12,491 nt of DNA from an uncultured Collinsella sp. (GTDB taxonomy: Bacteria; Actinomycetota; Coriobacteriia; Coriobacteriales; Coriobacteriaceae): the NCBI GenBank assembly GCA_900549215.1, contig URNJ01000042.1:1-12491 (forward strand), given 5' to 3'. How positions within the stretch are numbered: position 1 is the stretch's first letter; the number at the start of each line of letters is the position of its first letter. Below are positions 1 to 5,849 of this stretch, piece by piece. The notes below the pieces were generated by a model that had not been told where the DNA came from, searched no databases, and worked only from the letters and a program-made list of their open reading frames with translations. The position numbers and the translations under genes were made by a program.

Positions 1-1
1 G

Positions 2-109
2 GAGATGGCCAACGACCTGCGTACCAACATGATTCTGGGCTGCGCCATCACCGAGTCCACCGGTATTTACTCGCTGGTCATCGCGCTGCTGCTGCTCTTT
101 GTGTTCTGA
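2..109 (+). CDS. atpE: F-type ATP synthase subunit c, C-terminal end (partial)
   Basis: Only the last 35 codons are in the window; the start lies to the left of it. The visible protein ends ITESTGIYSLVIALLLLFVF and then TGA. This matches the second transmembrane helix of the F1Fo ATP synthase proteolipid subunit c: in many bacteria the family shows an acidic residue followed by a T/S-G-I-Y turn and a Leu/Val-rich helix. The Glu two residues before the TG is a good candidate for the ion-carrying carboxylate. Subunit c forms the rotating membrane ring of the complex. The next gene, atpF, begins 28 nt downstream, the usual atpBEFHAGDC order, which supports the call. Confidence 0.88.
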   Translation, partial: EMANDLRTNMILGCAITESTGIYSLVIALLLLFVF

Positions 110-1592
110 TTAAACTGCTGAATTGGAGGAATAGCTCATGACGGGCTTTGAAAGTTTTGTAGGCGTCAACCCGTGGACTGCGCTGTTTACCTTCTGCAAT
201 ATGCTCATCACCTTTGCAGTGCTGAAAAAGTTCCTTTTCAAGCCTGTGAAGAAGATGATCGATGACCGCCAGCAGGAGATCGATACGATGTATGCCGCCG
301 CGGATGCCGCCAGCGTTTTCGATAGCGAGGTCCGCGCCCGTCAGGGCAAGATAGGAGCCGCAAATCACATGGCCGATGGTCTGGGCCTTGGTGGTGTCGC
401 CCTCCTTACTGGGGCGGAAATCGGTGGTGCGCACCATTTCCCAACCATGCGTGCCTGCGGCGTCCTCGCCGTAGAAATAGTTGGTGGTGGATGTACCGAG
501 CACCTTGTTCGATTCGTTTTCAAAGGCCTCGTCGAGCGGCTTGATCTTGTTGCGGACGTCTTCAAGGCGGCTTTGGTAGTCGGAGCCCTTGTCGGGGTCT
601 GCCAAAAGGTCGTTGACGTTCTTGGCGGTGTAGAGCTTCTCGTCGCTGCCGTATGCAGGGACCGTGACCGTGTCATCGTCGGTCGTCTCGGTGTCATTCG
701 TGTTGTACTTGTACGGAATGGAAAGCAGCCCCACCTCGGCAAAGGCGCTGCCTGCCTCGACAACGTGGATCGTCTTGCCGTCGGCTCCCGTTACCTTCTC
801 GTTAAGGTTGATGTGCTCGTGGCCTGCGATAAGGGCATCGACGCCACGGAGCCGCGTGGCAAAGGTCTTTGCGTCGAGCGTGTGCGCGATACACACAACA
901 ACATCGCAGCCCTCCTTGCGCAGCTGCTCTGCCTCGGCATTGATGGCGTTCGCGGCACTCGAGAACGACGTACCCGCGACCAGGTCCGCGCGCAGCGAGG
1001 ATTCCAGCGACTCATCCATGGCACCCACGACGCCGACCTTGATTTTGTAGTCGAATGTGGAGTGATCCTCGCTATCCTCCCAGGTGCGATCGAGCGTCTT
1101 CGTGATGCTCGAGCTCCATACGCCGCTCGTAGACTTTGCGTTCGCGCAGAGCATGGCGAAGGGCGTGCCGGTGGTGCTGTAGCCGGTCATGGTGCGGAGT
1201 TTGTCCGCGCCGTAGCTCCAGTCGTGGTTGCCTGGCGTGGTCGCGTCGTAGCCGTCGGCGTAGAAGGTGTCCATGAGCTCGGCGATGCTCTTGCCCTCGC
1301 TCATGGTGGCAAAGGACTGCCCGTGGAAGGTATCGCCCGCATCGAGCAAAAGATCGGGGGCGCTGCTTTGGGCGCTATAGAGAACCGCCAGTCCGTCAAA
1401 GCCCACAGTGCCGGTGCCTTTGCTTGCGTTGTAGCTGTACTTGTAGCTGCCGTGGATATCGTTGGTGTGCATGACGGTCACAGAGCCGTCAATAGCGGCG
1501 GGCAGGTTCCCCGCGAAAGCGAGGCTTGGGATGCCTGCGAGCGCGCCGGCAAACAACGCGGCGGCTAACGCAAGGCGGGGGAGTCTTTTCAT
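78..1592 (-). CDS. Secreted 5'-nucleotidase/phosphoesterase, C-terminal domain truncated
   Basis: A calcineurin-like metallophosphoesterase of the UshA/5'-nucleotidase family, which hydrolyses nucleotides or related phosphate esters outside the cell. It begins with a signal peptide (KR then a hydrophobic stretch, likely cleavage after AFA at residue 27). Metal-binding motifs follow in order: HTNDIHG (42-48), DAGDTFHGQ (84-92), GNHD (121-124), IAHT (235-238) and GHEH (257-260). The C-terminal nucleotidase domain starts near 360 and reaches LTGADLAIENAGGIRGG. After residue 433 (base 294) the open frame continues for 71 residues, but these are only the antisense of atpF, so the real gene is cut there; full proteins of this family usually exceed 500 residues and contain the rest of the substrate-binding domain. 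The ATG at 1592 has AAGGA upstream, inside a duplicated CTAAGG. It is probably monocistronic, since terminators lie upstream at 1657-1752. Confidence 0.8.
   Translation of the reverse strand: MKRLPRLALAAALFAGALAGIPSLAFAGNLPAAIDGSVTVMHTNDIHGSYKYSYNASKGTGTVGFDGLAVLYSAQSSAPDLLLDAGDTFHGQSFATMSEGKSIAELMDTFYADGYDATTPGNHDWSYGADKLRTMTGYSTTGTPFAMLCANAKSTSGVWSSSITKTLDRTWEDSEDHSTFDYKIKVGVVGAMDESLESSLRADLVAGTSFSSAANAINAEAEQLRKEGCDVVVCIAHTLDAKTFATRLRGVDALIAGHEHINLNEKVTGADGKTIHVVEAGSAFAEVGLLSIPYKYNTNDTETTDDDTVTVPAYGSDEKLYTAKNVNDLLADPDKGSDYQSRLEDVRNKIKPLDEAFENESNKVLGTSTTNYFYGEDAAGTHGWEMVRTTDFRPSKEGDTTKAQTIGHVICGSYLALTGADLAIENAGGIRGGIHRIDLLLAVIDHLLHRLEKELFQHCKGDEHIAEGKQRSPRVDAYKTFKARHELFLQFSSLIRTQRAAAAR
138..311 (+). 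CDS. atpF: ATP synthase subunit b, 5' fragment, broken at about 294-311
   Basis: The ATG at 138 has a GGAGGA ribosome site at 125-130 and follows atpE by 28 nt. The first ~58 residues look like subunit b: an N-terminal membrane helix (roughly residues 13-32, WTALFTFCNMLITFAVLKKF), then FKPVKKMIDDRQQEIDTMY, the start of the long charged helix that forms the peripheral stalk. A normal subunit b is about 160-190 residues and stays charged and helical. Here the helix pattern stops after YAAADAA. The frame stays open to 1568, but the sequence after 311 is the antisense of a 5'-nucleotidase and is not b-like. The remaining genes (atpH, A, G, D, C) do not follow. I read this as a real atpF start joined to foreign sequence; whether the join exists in the genome or only in the assembly cannot be decided here. 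Confidence 0.82.
294..311. other. Junction between atpF and nucleotidase with shared microhomology
   Basis: The 18-mer gccgccgcggatgccgcc fits both broken genes. Read rightward it gives AAADAA of subunit b; read leftward it gives AGGIRGG, the expected glycine-rich motif of the 5'-nucleotidase C-terminal domain. On each side only one gene makes sense. The shared stretch may extend to about 20 bp if the native nucleotidase codes the following Ile as ATC. This is the point where the two sequences were joined. Confidence 0.7.
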
Positions 1593-1656
1593 GGCAGTTT
1601 CCTTAGTCCTTAGCCAGAATGTCTGGTTGAATATCGGATTATCGACATAATATGCG

Positions 1657-1696
1657 AAAACCGCCGCAAGGGCGCCTGTCCCTTTGCGGCGGTTTT
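1657..1696 (-). terminator. Hairpin terminator, second of a tandem pair
   Basis: Arms aaaaccgccgcaaggg (1657-1672) and ccctttgcggcggtttt (1680-1696) pair with one bulged base, and both ends carry A/T runs, so the hairpin could end transcription in either direction. It lies behind the ABC operon terminator at 1712-1752 and in front of the nucleotidase gene. Confidence 0.75.
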
Positions 1697-1711
1697 GACG
1701 TTTGCGCAGAT

Positions 1712-1752
1712 AAAACCTACCAAAATAAACCTGTCCCTTTTTGGCAGGTTTT
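1712..1752 (-). terminator. Rho-independent terminator of the ABC importer operon
   Basis: On the minus strand AAAACCTGCCAA (1752-1741) pairs with TTGGTAGGTTTT (1723-1712) through one G-U wobble, ending in a T run. The first arm overlaps the TAA stop of the ATPase gene. It shares the 11-mer CCTGTCCCTTT with the neighbouring hairpin. Confidence 0.8.
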
Positions 1753-2545
1753 AGCTCAGCAGCATGCGGTCGTTGGCGAGCTCGCCGCCCGAGACCTCCT
1801 CGAACTTCTGCAGCAGGTCGGCTACGGTGAGCGACTTCTTCTCATCGCCCGCCACGTCGTAGATCACGTGGCCTTCGTGCATCATGATCAGACGGTTGCC
1901 CAGACGGATGGCGTCGTTCATGTTGTGCGTGACCATGAGCGTGGTCAGGTGGTTCTCGTCGACGATCTCCTCGGTCAGGTTAAGCACCTTAGAGGCCGTC
2001 TTGGGGTCGAGGGCCGCGGTGTGCTCGTCGAGCAGCAGCAGGCGCGGCTTGGTGAGCGTGGCCATCAGCAGGGTGAGTGCCTGGCGCTGGCCGCCCGAGA
2101 GCAGGCCGACCTTGGCGTTGAGACGCGTGTCCAGACCAAGGTCCAGGCGCTTGAGCAGCTCAACGTACTCATCTTTCTCGGCCTTGGTGACGCCCCACGA
2201 AAGGCCGCGACGCTGGCCGCGACGCTTGGCGAGGGCCAGGTTCTCGGCGATCTGCATGTCGGCAGCGGTACCGCGCATGGGGTCCTGAAACACGCGGCCC
2301 AGGTACTTGGCGCGCTGCGACTCGCTCAGGCGCGAGATGTCGGTGCCGTCGAGCTCAATAACGCCCGAATCGAGCGGGTACACGCCGGCGATCATGTTGA
2401 GCAGCGTGGACTTGCCGGCGCCGTTGCCGCCGATCACGGTTACAAAGTCGCCGTCATTCAGGGTGAGGTCGACGCCGGTGAGCGCGCGCTTCTCGGTGAC
2501 GGTGCCCTTGTTAAAGGTCTTCTTGACGTGCGAGAGCTTAAGCAT
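1751..2545 (-). CDS. ABC transporter ATP-binding protein (TrpZ / COG1101 type)
   Basis: The ATPase subunit (264 aa) of the importer encoded by the two genes upstream. It shows Walker A GGNGAGKST (39-47), Q-loop FQDP (86-89), signature LSGGQRQ (149-155), Walker B LLLLDEH (169-175), D-loop TAALD and the switch His in MVTHN (207). The long helical insert around 105-140 and the overall pattern match the COG1101 group that accompanies TrpX-type binding proteins. I chose the ATG at 2545 because GAAGGGGG sits about 9 nt upstream; the ATG at 2554 in the same frame touches that site. The start overlaps the end of the permease gene by 8 nt, suggesting translational coupling. Substrate is not proven: systems of this class are annotated as tryptophan/tyrosine importers, but the family is broader. 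Confidence 0.92.
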   Translation of the reverse strand: MLKLSHVKKTFNKGTVTEKRALTGVDLTLNDGDFVTVIGGNGAGKSTLLNMIAGVYPLDSGVIELDGTDISRLSESQRAKYLGRVFQDPMRGTAADMQIAENLALAKRRGQRRGLSWGVTKAEKDEYVELLKRLDLGLDTRLNAKVGLLSGGQRQALTLLMATLTKPRLLLLDEHTAALDPKTASKVLNLTEEIVDENHLTTLMVTHNMNDAIRLGNRLIMMHEGHVIYDVAGDEKKSLTVADLLQKFEEVSGGELANDRMLLS

Positions 2546-3461
2546 CTGCCTCATCCCCCTTCGTGTAGGAGCTGCGGAGCTTATAGCGCTCCCAAACCAC
2601 GGGCACGCACAGGGCCACAGCGACAATTACGGCGGAGAGCAGCTTCATGTCGTTGGCGTCCATGCCCAACTGCAGCACGATGGCGCGGATAAGGAAGTAC
2701 ACCACGGAGCCAAAGACGGCGGAGGCAAGACGGACGCTAAACTGCGTGAGGCCGCCGGGCAGCAGACGGCCGAGCACCTCACCGATAACAATGGCGGCAA
2801 GACCGATAACGATGGCACCGGTGCCCATACCAATGTCGGCATACTTTTGGCTCTGGCAGATGAGCGCGCCCGAAAGGCCGATGAGGGCGTTGGAGAGCAC
2901 GAGGGCGATCATCTTGGTGGAGTTGGTGTTGACGCCCAGAGCGCGGATCATGTACTCGTTGTTGCCGGTGGCGCGCAGCGCCGAGCCGATCTCGGTGCCA
3001 AAGAACCAATACAGGATGGCAACGATAGCCACGGCGAGCAGGATGCCCAAGATGATGGCAACGGTGGACTGCGGCAGACCGGTCATATTGCTGACGGCCG
3101 AGAACACGGTGCCCTTGGCAAGAATTGGCGTATTGGACTTGCCCATGATGCGCAGGTTGATGGACCACAGGCTGATCTGGGTGAGGATTCCGGCGAGGAT
3201 CGCGGGAATCTCGAAGACGGTGGTCAAAATGCCCGTGACGGCACCCGCGATGGCGCCGGCGCACATACCGGCCAGCACGGCGAGCAGCGGGTCGACGTTG
3301 TTATTGACGATGAGCACAGCGCAGACGCAGCCGCCGAGGGCAAAGCTGCCGTCGCAGGTCATATCGGGAATGTCGAGCAGGCGGAACGTGATAAACACGC
3401 CAAGCACCATAATGCCCCAGAGGACGCCCTGCGAAACGGCGCCCTGCAATGCAATGAGCAT
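2538..3461 (-). CDS. ABC transporter permease (TrpY / COG4120 type)
   Basis: A 307-residue polytopic membrane protein with about eight or nine hydrophobic segments and the branched-chain-amino-acid-permease-like fold of COG4120. Recognisable stretches are DIPDMTCDGSFALGG (near 31-45), a feature of this permease group, ATGNNEYMIRALGVN in the middle, and IVIGLAAIVIGEVLGR toward the end. It would form the membrane channel for the substrate delivered by the lipoprotein at 3665-4645, driven by the ATPase at 1751-2545. The ATG at 3461 has a perfect AGGAGG 8 nt upstream. A second ATG at 3468 is out of frame. The 203 nt between this gene and the lipoprotein gene contain a stable hairpin. Confidence 0.9.
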   Translation of the reverse strand: MLIALQGAVSQGVLWGIMVLGVFITFRLLDIPDMTCDGSFALGGCVCAVLIVNNNVDPLLAVLAGMCAGAIAGAVTGILTTVFEIPAILAGILTQISLWSINLRIMGKSNTPILAKGTVFSAVSNMTGLPQSTVAIILGILLAVAIVAILYWFFGTEIGSALRATGNNEYMIRALGVNTNSTKMIALVLSNALIGLSGALICQSQKYADIGMGTGAIVIGLAAIVIGEVLGRLLPGGLTQFSVRLASAVFGSVVYFLIRAIVLQLGMDANDMKLLSAVIVAVALCVPVVWERYKLRSSYTKGDEADA

Positions 3462-3563
3462 GCTTCATACCTCCTAGGATAGGGTGGACACGTGATTCAC
3501 CATAATAGCGGTAACAATGCATAGAAGAGCTGCGGACAGACGTTTTGTTTTACCTGAAACAAG

Positions 3564-3597
3564 CAGGGCGGACGCCGGTCTACAGCGCCCGCCCCTG
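3564..3597 (-). terminator. Intercistronic hairpin between lipoprotein and permease genes
   Basis: Arms cagggcggacgc (3564-3575) and gcgcccgcccctg (3585-3597) pair over 12 bp with one bulged G and a 9 nt loop. The minus-strand sequence after it is CTTGTTTCAGG, with only a broken T run. A second weak stem, ttgttt/aaacaa, follows at 3545-3562. It may be a leaky terminator or a 3'-end stabiliser that raises the lipoprotein level above the membrane subunits; which one is not shown by sequence. Confidence 0.5.
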
Positions 3598-3664
3598 TGG
3601 CTCAGATATTGAATAACGCAGCTAAAGCGCGAGCACGGGCTCTAGACGCATGCCGCGTATAGCA

Positions 3665-4645
3665 TTACGCGTCCAGAGCGGAAAGGTCGATGCCCAGGGC
3701 CTCGGCCATTTCGTCGTTCTTGACGACGACCAGGTCCTTGCTCGAGAGGTGCTTGATCGGCATATCCTCGGGCTTGGCCTCGCCCTTCAGAATCTTGACG
3801 GCCATCTCGCCCGCGGCGTAGCCCAGATCCTCGTAATTGATGGAGAGGGTGAACAGGCCGCCGGCCATGCACATGCCCTCCTCGCCAGTCACGAAGGGAA
3901 GCTTGTTCTCCTTGCAGATCTGGCCCACCTGCGAGGCGCCCGCGGCGATGGTGTTGTCAGTGGGGGAGTACAGCGCGTCGACCTTGCCCACGGCAGACTC
4001 GACGACGGACTGAATCTCGTTGGAGCTCGAGACGGTGAAATCGGTGTACTCGAGGCCCAGCTTGTCGAGCTCCTTCTTGGCGGCCTTGATCTGGACGTCG
4101 GAGTTGGACTCGGCGGTGCAGTAGAGCAGGCCGACCTTTTTAACGTCGGGCAGGACCTTCTGCATCATCTCGAGCTGCTCGGCGACCGGGGTGAGGTCGG
4201 AAGCGCCCGTGACGTTGGTGCCGGGCTTGTCGTTGTCCTGGACCAGGCCGGAGGCGGCGTAGTCGGTGATGGCGCAGCCCACGATGGGGATATCGGCCGT
4301 GGCGCCGGCGGCAGCCTGCGCGGCGGGCGTGGCGATGGCATAAATCAGGTTGACGTTGTCGCCCACAAACTTGTCGGCAATGGACTTACACGTGGACTGG
4401 TCGTTCTGGGCGTTCTTCTGGTCGATCTTGACCTTAAGGCCGCTCTCCTTGATGGCCTTGACAAAGCCGTCGTTGGCGGCATCGAGTGCGGAGTGCTCGG
4501 TGAGCTGCAGAACGCCGATGGTGTAGTCGGAACCGGCGGCAGCAGAGCCGGAACCAGAGTTGCCGCCGCACCCGGCGAGCGGGGCGAGCGCGAGCAGGCC
4601 GGCGGAGACCAGAAGGCTCCTGCGGCTGATGGTGATGTCCTTCAT
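3665..4645 (-). CDS. ABC transporter substrate-binding lipoprotein (TrpX-like)
   Basis: A 326-residue periplasmic-binding-protein-like receptor of the ABC_sub_bind family (COG2984), the group named TrpX when it serves tryptophan. The N-terminus has a twin-arginine-like SRRSLL (7-12), a hydrophobic core and the lipobox LAGC with Cys26, so it should be a lipid-anchored outer-face protein, possibly exported by the Tat route. The body begins TIGVLQLTEHSALDAA and carries PIVGCAITD, the SDLTPVAEQLEMM segment and SPTDNTIA, all typical of the family. The ATG at 4645 has GGGGG 7 nt upstream; an ATG 48 nt earlier lacks such a site and would bury the signal peptide. It is first in an operon with the permease and ATPase. 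The leader has a promoter and inverted repeat but no T-box, which often controls trpXYZ elsewhere. Confidence 0.9.
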   Translation of the reverse strand: MKDITISRRSLLVSAGLLALAPLAGCGGNSGSGSAAAGSDYTIGVLQLTEHSALDAANDGFVKAIKESGLKVKIDQKNAQNDQSTCKSIADKFVGDNVNLIYAIATPAAQAAAGATADIPIVGCAITDYAASGLVQDNDKPGTNVTGASDLTPVAEQLEMMQKVLPDVKKVGLLYCTAESNSDVQIKAAKKELDKLGLEYTDFTVSSSNEIQSVVESAVGKVDALYSPTDNTIAAGASQVGQICKENKLPFVTGEEGMCMAGGLFTLSINYEDLGYAAGEMAVKILKGEAKPEDMPIKHLSSKDLVVVKNDEMAEALGIDLSALDA

Positions 4646-4680
4646 ATCATTACCCCCAGTATAAAAATGGCTGGAAACAC

Positions 4681-4699
4681 TGCACTGGGACAAAGTGCA
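4681..4699 (-). promoter_or_regulatory. Perfect inverted repeat at the predicted start of ABC operon transcription
   Basis: TGCACT-N7-AGTGCA, six perfect pairs around gggacaa. It lies 7 nt downstream of the -10 box and 36 nt before the lipoprotein start codon. It could be a repressor operator at the transcription start or a 5' leader hairpin. Confidence 0.4.
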
Positions 4700-4705
4700 A
4701 GTGGA

Positions 4706-4736
4706 ACTATAGTAGCGCTGATGTCCATTTTTACAA
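4706..4736 (-). promoter_or_regulatory. Candidate promoter of the ABC importer operon
   Basis: On the minus strand the -35 is TTGTAA (4736-4731) and the -10 is TATAGT (4711-4706), spacing 19; an alternative -10, TACTAT at 4714-4709, gives spacing 16. It is the only reasonable promoter in the gap before the lipoprotein gene. The -35 overlaps a copy of the TTTTCAACAGC-like repeat. Confidence 0.5.
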
Positions 4737-4805
4737 CAGCCTGGCGGGTTTTTTAATACAGAATCGGATGGGCGGTGCGGGTAGTCGAATGGGCGGCGGA
4801 GGGTC

Positions 4806-5591
4806 TTATGCGGCGGCGGAGGCGTCGTCCTCGTCTAGGGCGGCGAAGAGCTTCTTGCCGTCGAGGAGACGTGTGGTGACGTTTCTCATTCGGCCAATCT
4901 CTACGGTACGCAACGTGTCATCGGCGCCTCGGGCGTCGTAGACCGTTCCCAGCAGATACGAGATGCCATCGCGCTGCCTGATGGCAAAGGGACGCAGCGT
5001 CATCCGTGCTGCTTCGGTTTCGCCACGCGTCGTAACGCTCGAAATATCAAAACTCACCGTGGTTCCGTGGTCGATGGCCTGCTCGACGAGCTCGCACGTG
5101 TCGATGCGCTTGATGGGCGTGCGTGTTGCCTTGGTAGCCTTGCTGCCTGCGCTCGGAACGGGTTCGGGTGTATCGAGGTAGCCGCGAACGTCGGCACTCG
5201 CCATGGCAACTAAGTGCTGCGCCATGCTCTTGCGGATAGCGATAGGCGTGGAGCGGTTGCGCATGACCATACCGTGGAGCCGGATGATCTCTTCATCGGT
5301 GAGCGGGCGGGTAAGAAGTTTGTAGCCCACGCCGCGTTTGTACTCAATTTCGTATCCGGCATGGCGAAGCGCGGAGATGGCGGTGTAGATGCTGCGCCGC
5401 GCCGCCGAGATGGGCATGCGGGCGGGGTCGTCGGGATGGGCGAGGCGCCGGATCAGCTCATCGGAAAGCATGGCCTTGTCTTCGCCGGTGTTTTCGCTCA
5501 AGAGCTGCAGGATACGAACGGCGCGATAGGCTGCCATCGAGGCGGCGCCTCTAGTCGTGGTGTCGTAGGTTTCAACAGCGGCTTCGGTCAT
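4806..5591 (-). CDS. WYL-domain transcriptional regulator with winged HTH
   Basis: A 261-residue DNA-binding protein. Residues ~20-93 form a DeoR/HTH_11-like winged helix: MAAYRAVRILQLLSE, then SAARRSIYTAISALRHAGYE as the likely recognition helix and IEYKRGVGYKL as the wing. Residues ~165-250 resemble a WYL ligand-sensing domain: TLRPFAIRQRDGISYLLGTVYD and LRTVEIGRMRNV, with SYL at the WYL position. A disordered Ser/Thr/Lys-rich linker lies near 145-160. The ATG at 5591 is preferred, with GGAAAGGA about 10 nt upstream; a GTG at 5600 sits too close to that site. It is encoded just upstream of, and in the same direction as, the ABC importer, and shares an 11-bp repeat with its promoter, so it may regulate that operon. 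The effector is unknown. Confidence 0.82.
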   Translation of the reverse strand: MTEAAVETYDTTTRGAASMAAYRAVRILQLLSENTGEDKAMLSDELIRRLAHPDDPARMPISAARRSIYTAISALRHAGYEIEYKRGVGYKLLTRPLTDEEIIRLHGMVMRNRSTPIAIRKSMAQHLVAMASADVRGYLDTPEPVPSAGSKATKATRTPIKRIDTCELVEQAIDHGTTVSFDISSVTTRGETEAARMTLRPFAIRQRDGISYLLGTVYDARGADDTLRTVEIGRMRNVTTRLLDGKKLFAALDEDDASAAA

Positions 5592-5708
5592 GGTGCCCAC
5601 GTCCTTTCCGTTTTGGGTGGCGACGGTATGGAGCCTAAGACGCGGGGCTTTCCCAGGGGCGCAGGGCGCTCTGGGCGGTCGGTAGTCGTCGGCAAACGGC
5701 GGGTCGAG

Positions 5709-5771
5709 TTTTCAACAGCCCTGCTCAACTGACCAAAAACTTGCCAAAAGCTTGACGGATGCTGTTGAAAA
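5709..5771. repeat. Inverted 11-mer pair flanking an 11-bp tandem repeat
   Basis: TTTTCAACAGC (5709-5719) and its exact reverse complement (5761-5771) enclose 41 bp. Inside are CCAAAAACTTG (5733-5743) and CCAAAAGCTTG (5744-5754), a tandem repeat of one helical turn with one mismatch. The block lies ~120-180 nt upstream of the WYL regulator and next to the asnS terminator. It looks like a multi-site operator, probably for autoregulation. Confidence 0.5.
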
Positions 5772-5803
5772 AAGCGTCTCTCGACCGATGTCGAGAGACG
5801 CTT
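5768..5803 (-). terminator. Rho-independent terminator of asnS
   Basis: A perfect 13-bp stem, aagcgtctctcga (5772-5784) with tcgagagacgctt (5791-5803), and a 6 nt loop. On the minus strand it is followed by a run of six T. It lies 47 nt past the asnS stop codon. Confidence 0.9.
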
Positions 5804-5849
5804 GTGCGATGAGCGTTGGCGTGTGGCGACGCGAGCTAGCGTTCGACAA

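Noticed and set aside
312..1568. Long plus-strand open frame continuing atpF to 476 residues
   Set aside because: After 311 it is only the antisense of the nucleotidase, whose motifs and signal peptide are clear on the minus strand.
2647..3482. Long plus-strand open frames opposite the permease and ATPase
   Set aside because: Low-complexity compositions typical of antisense of GC-rich genes; no ribosome site and no recognisable domain.
3481..3494. agggtggacacgtg resembles the start of the T-box AGGGTGGNACCGCG motif
   Set aside because: It is on the plus strand, opposite to the operon, diverges after the first bases, and no specifier stem or downstream plus-strand gene is present.
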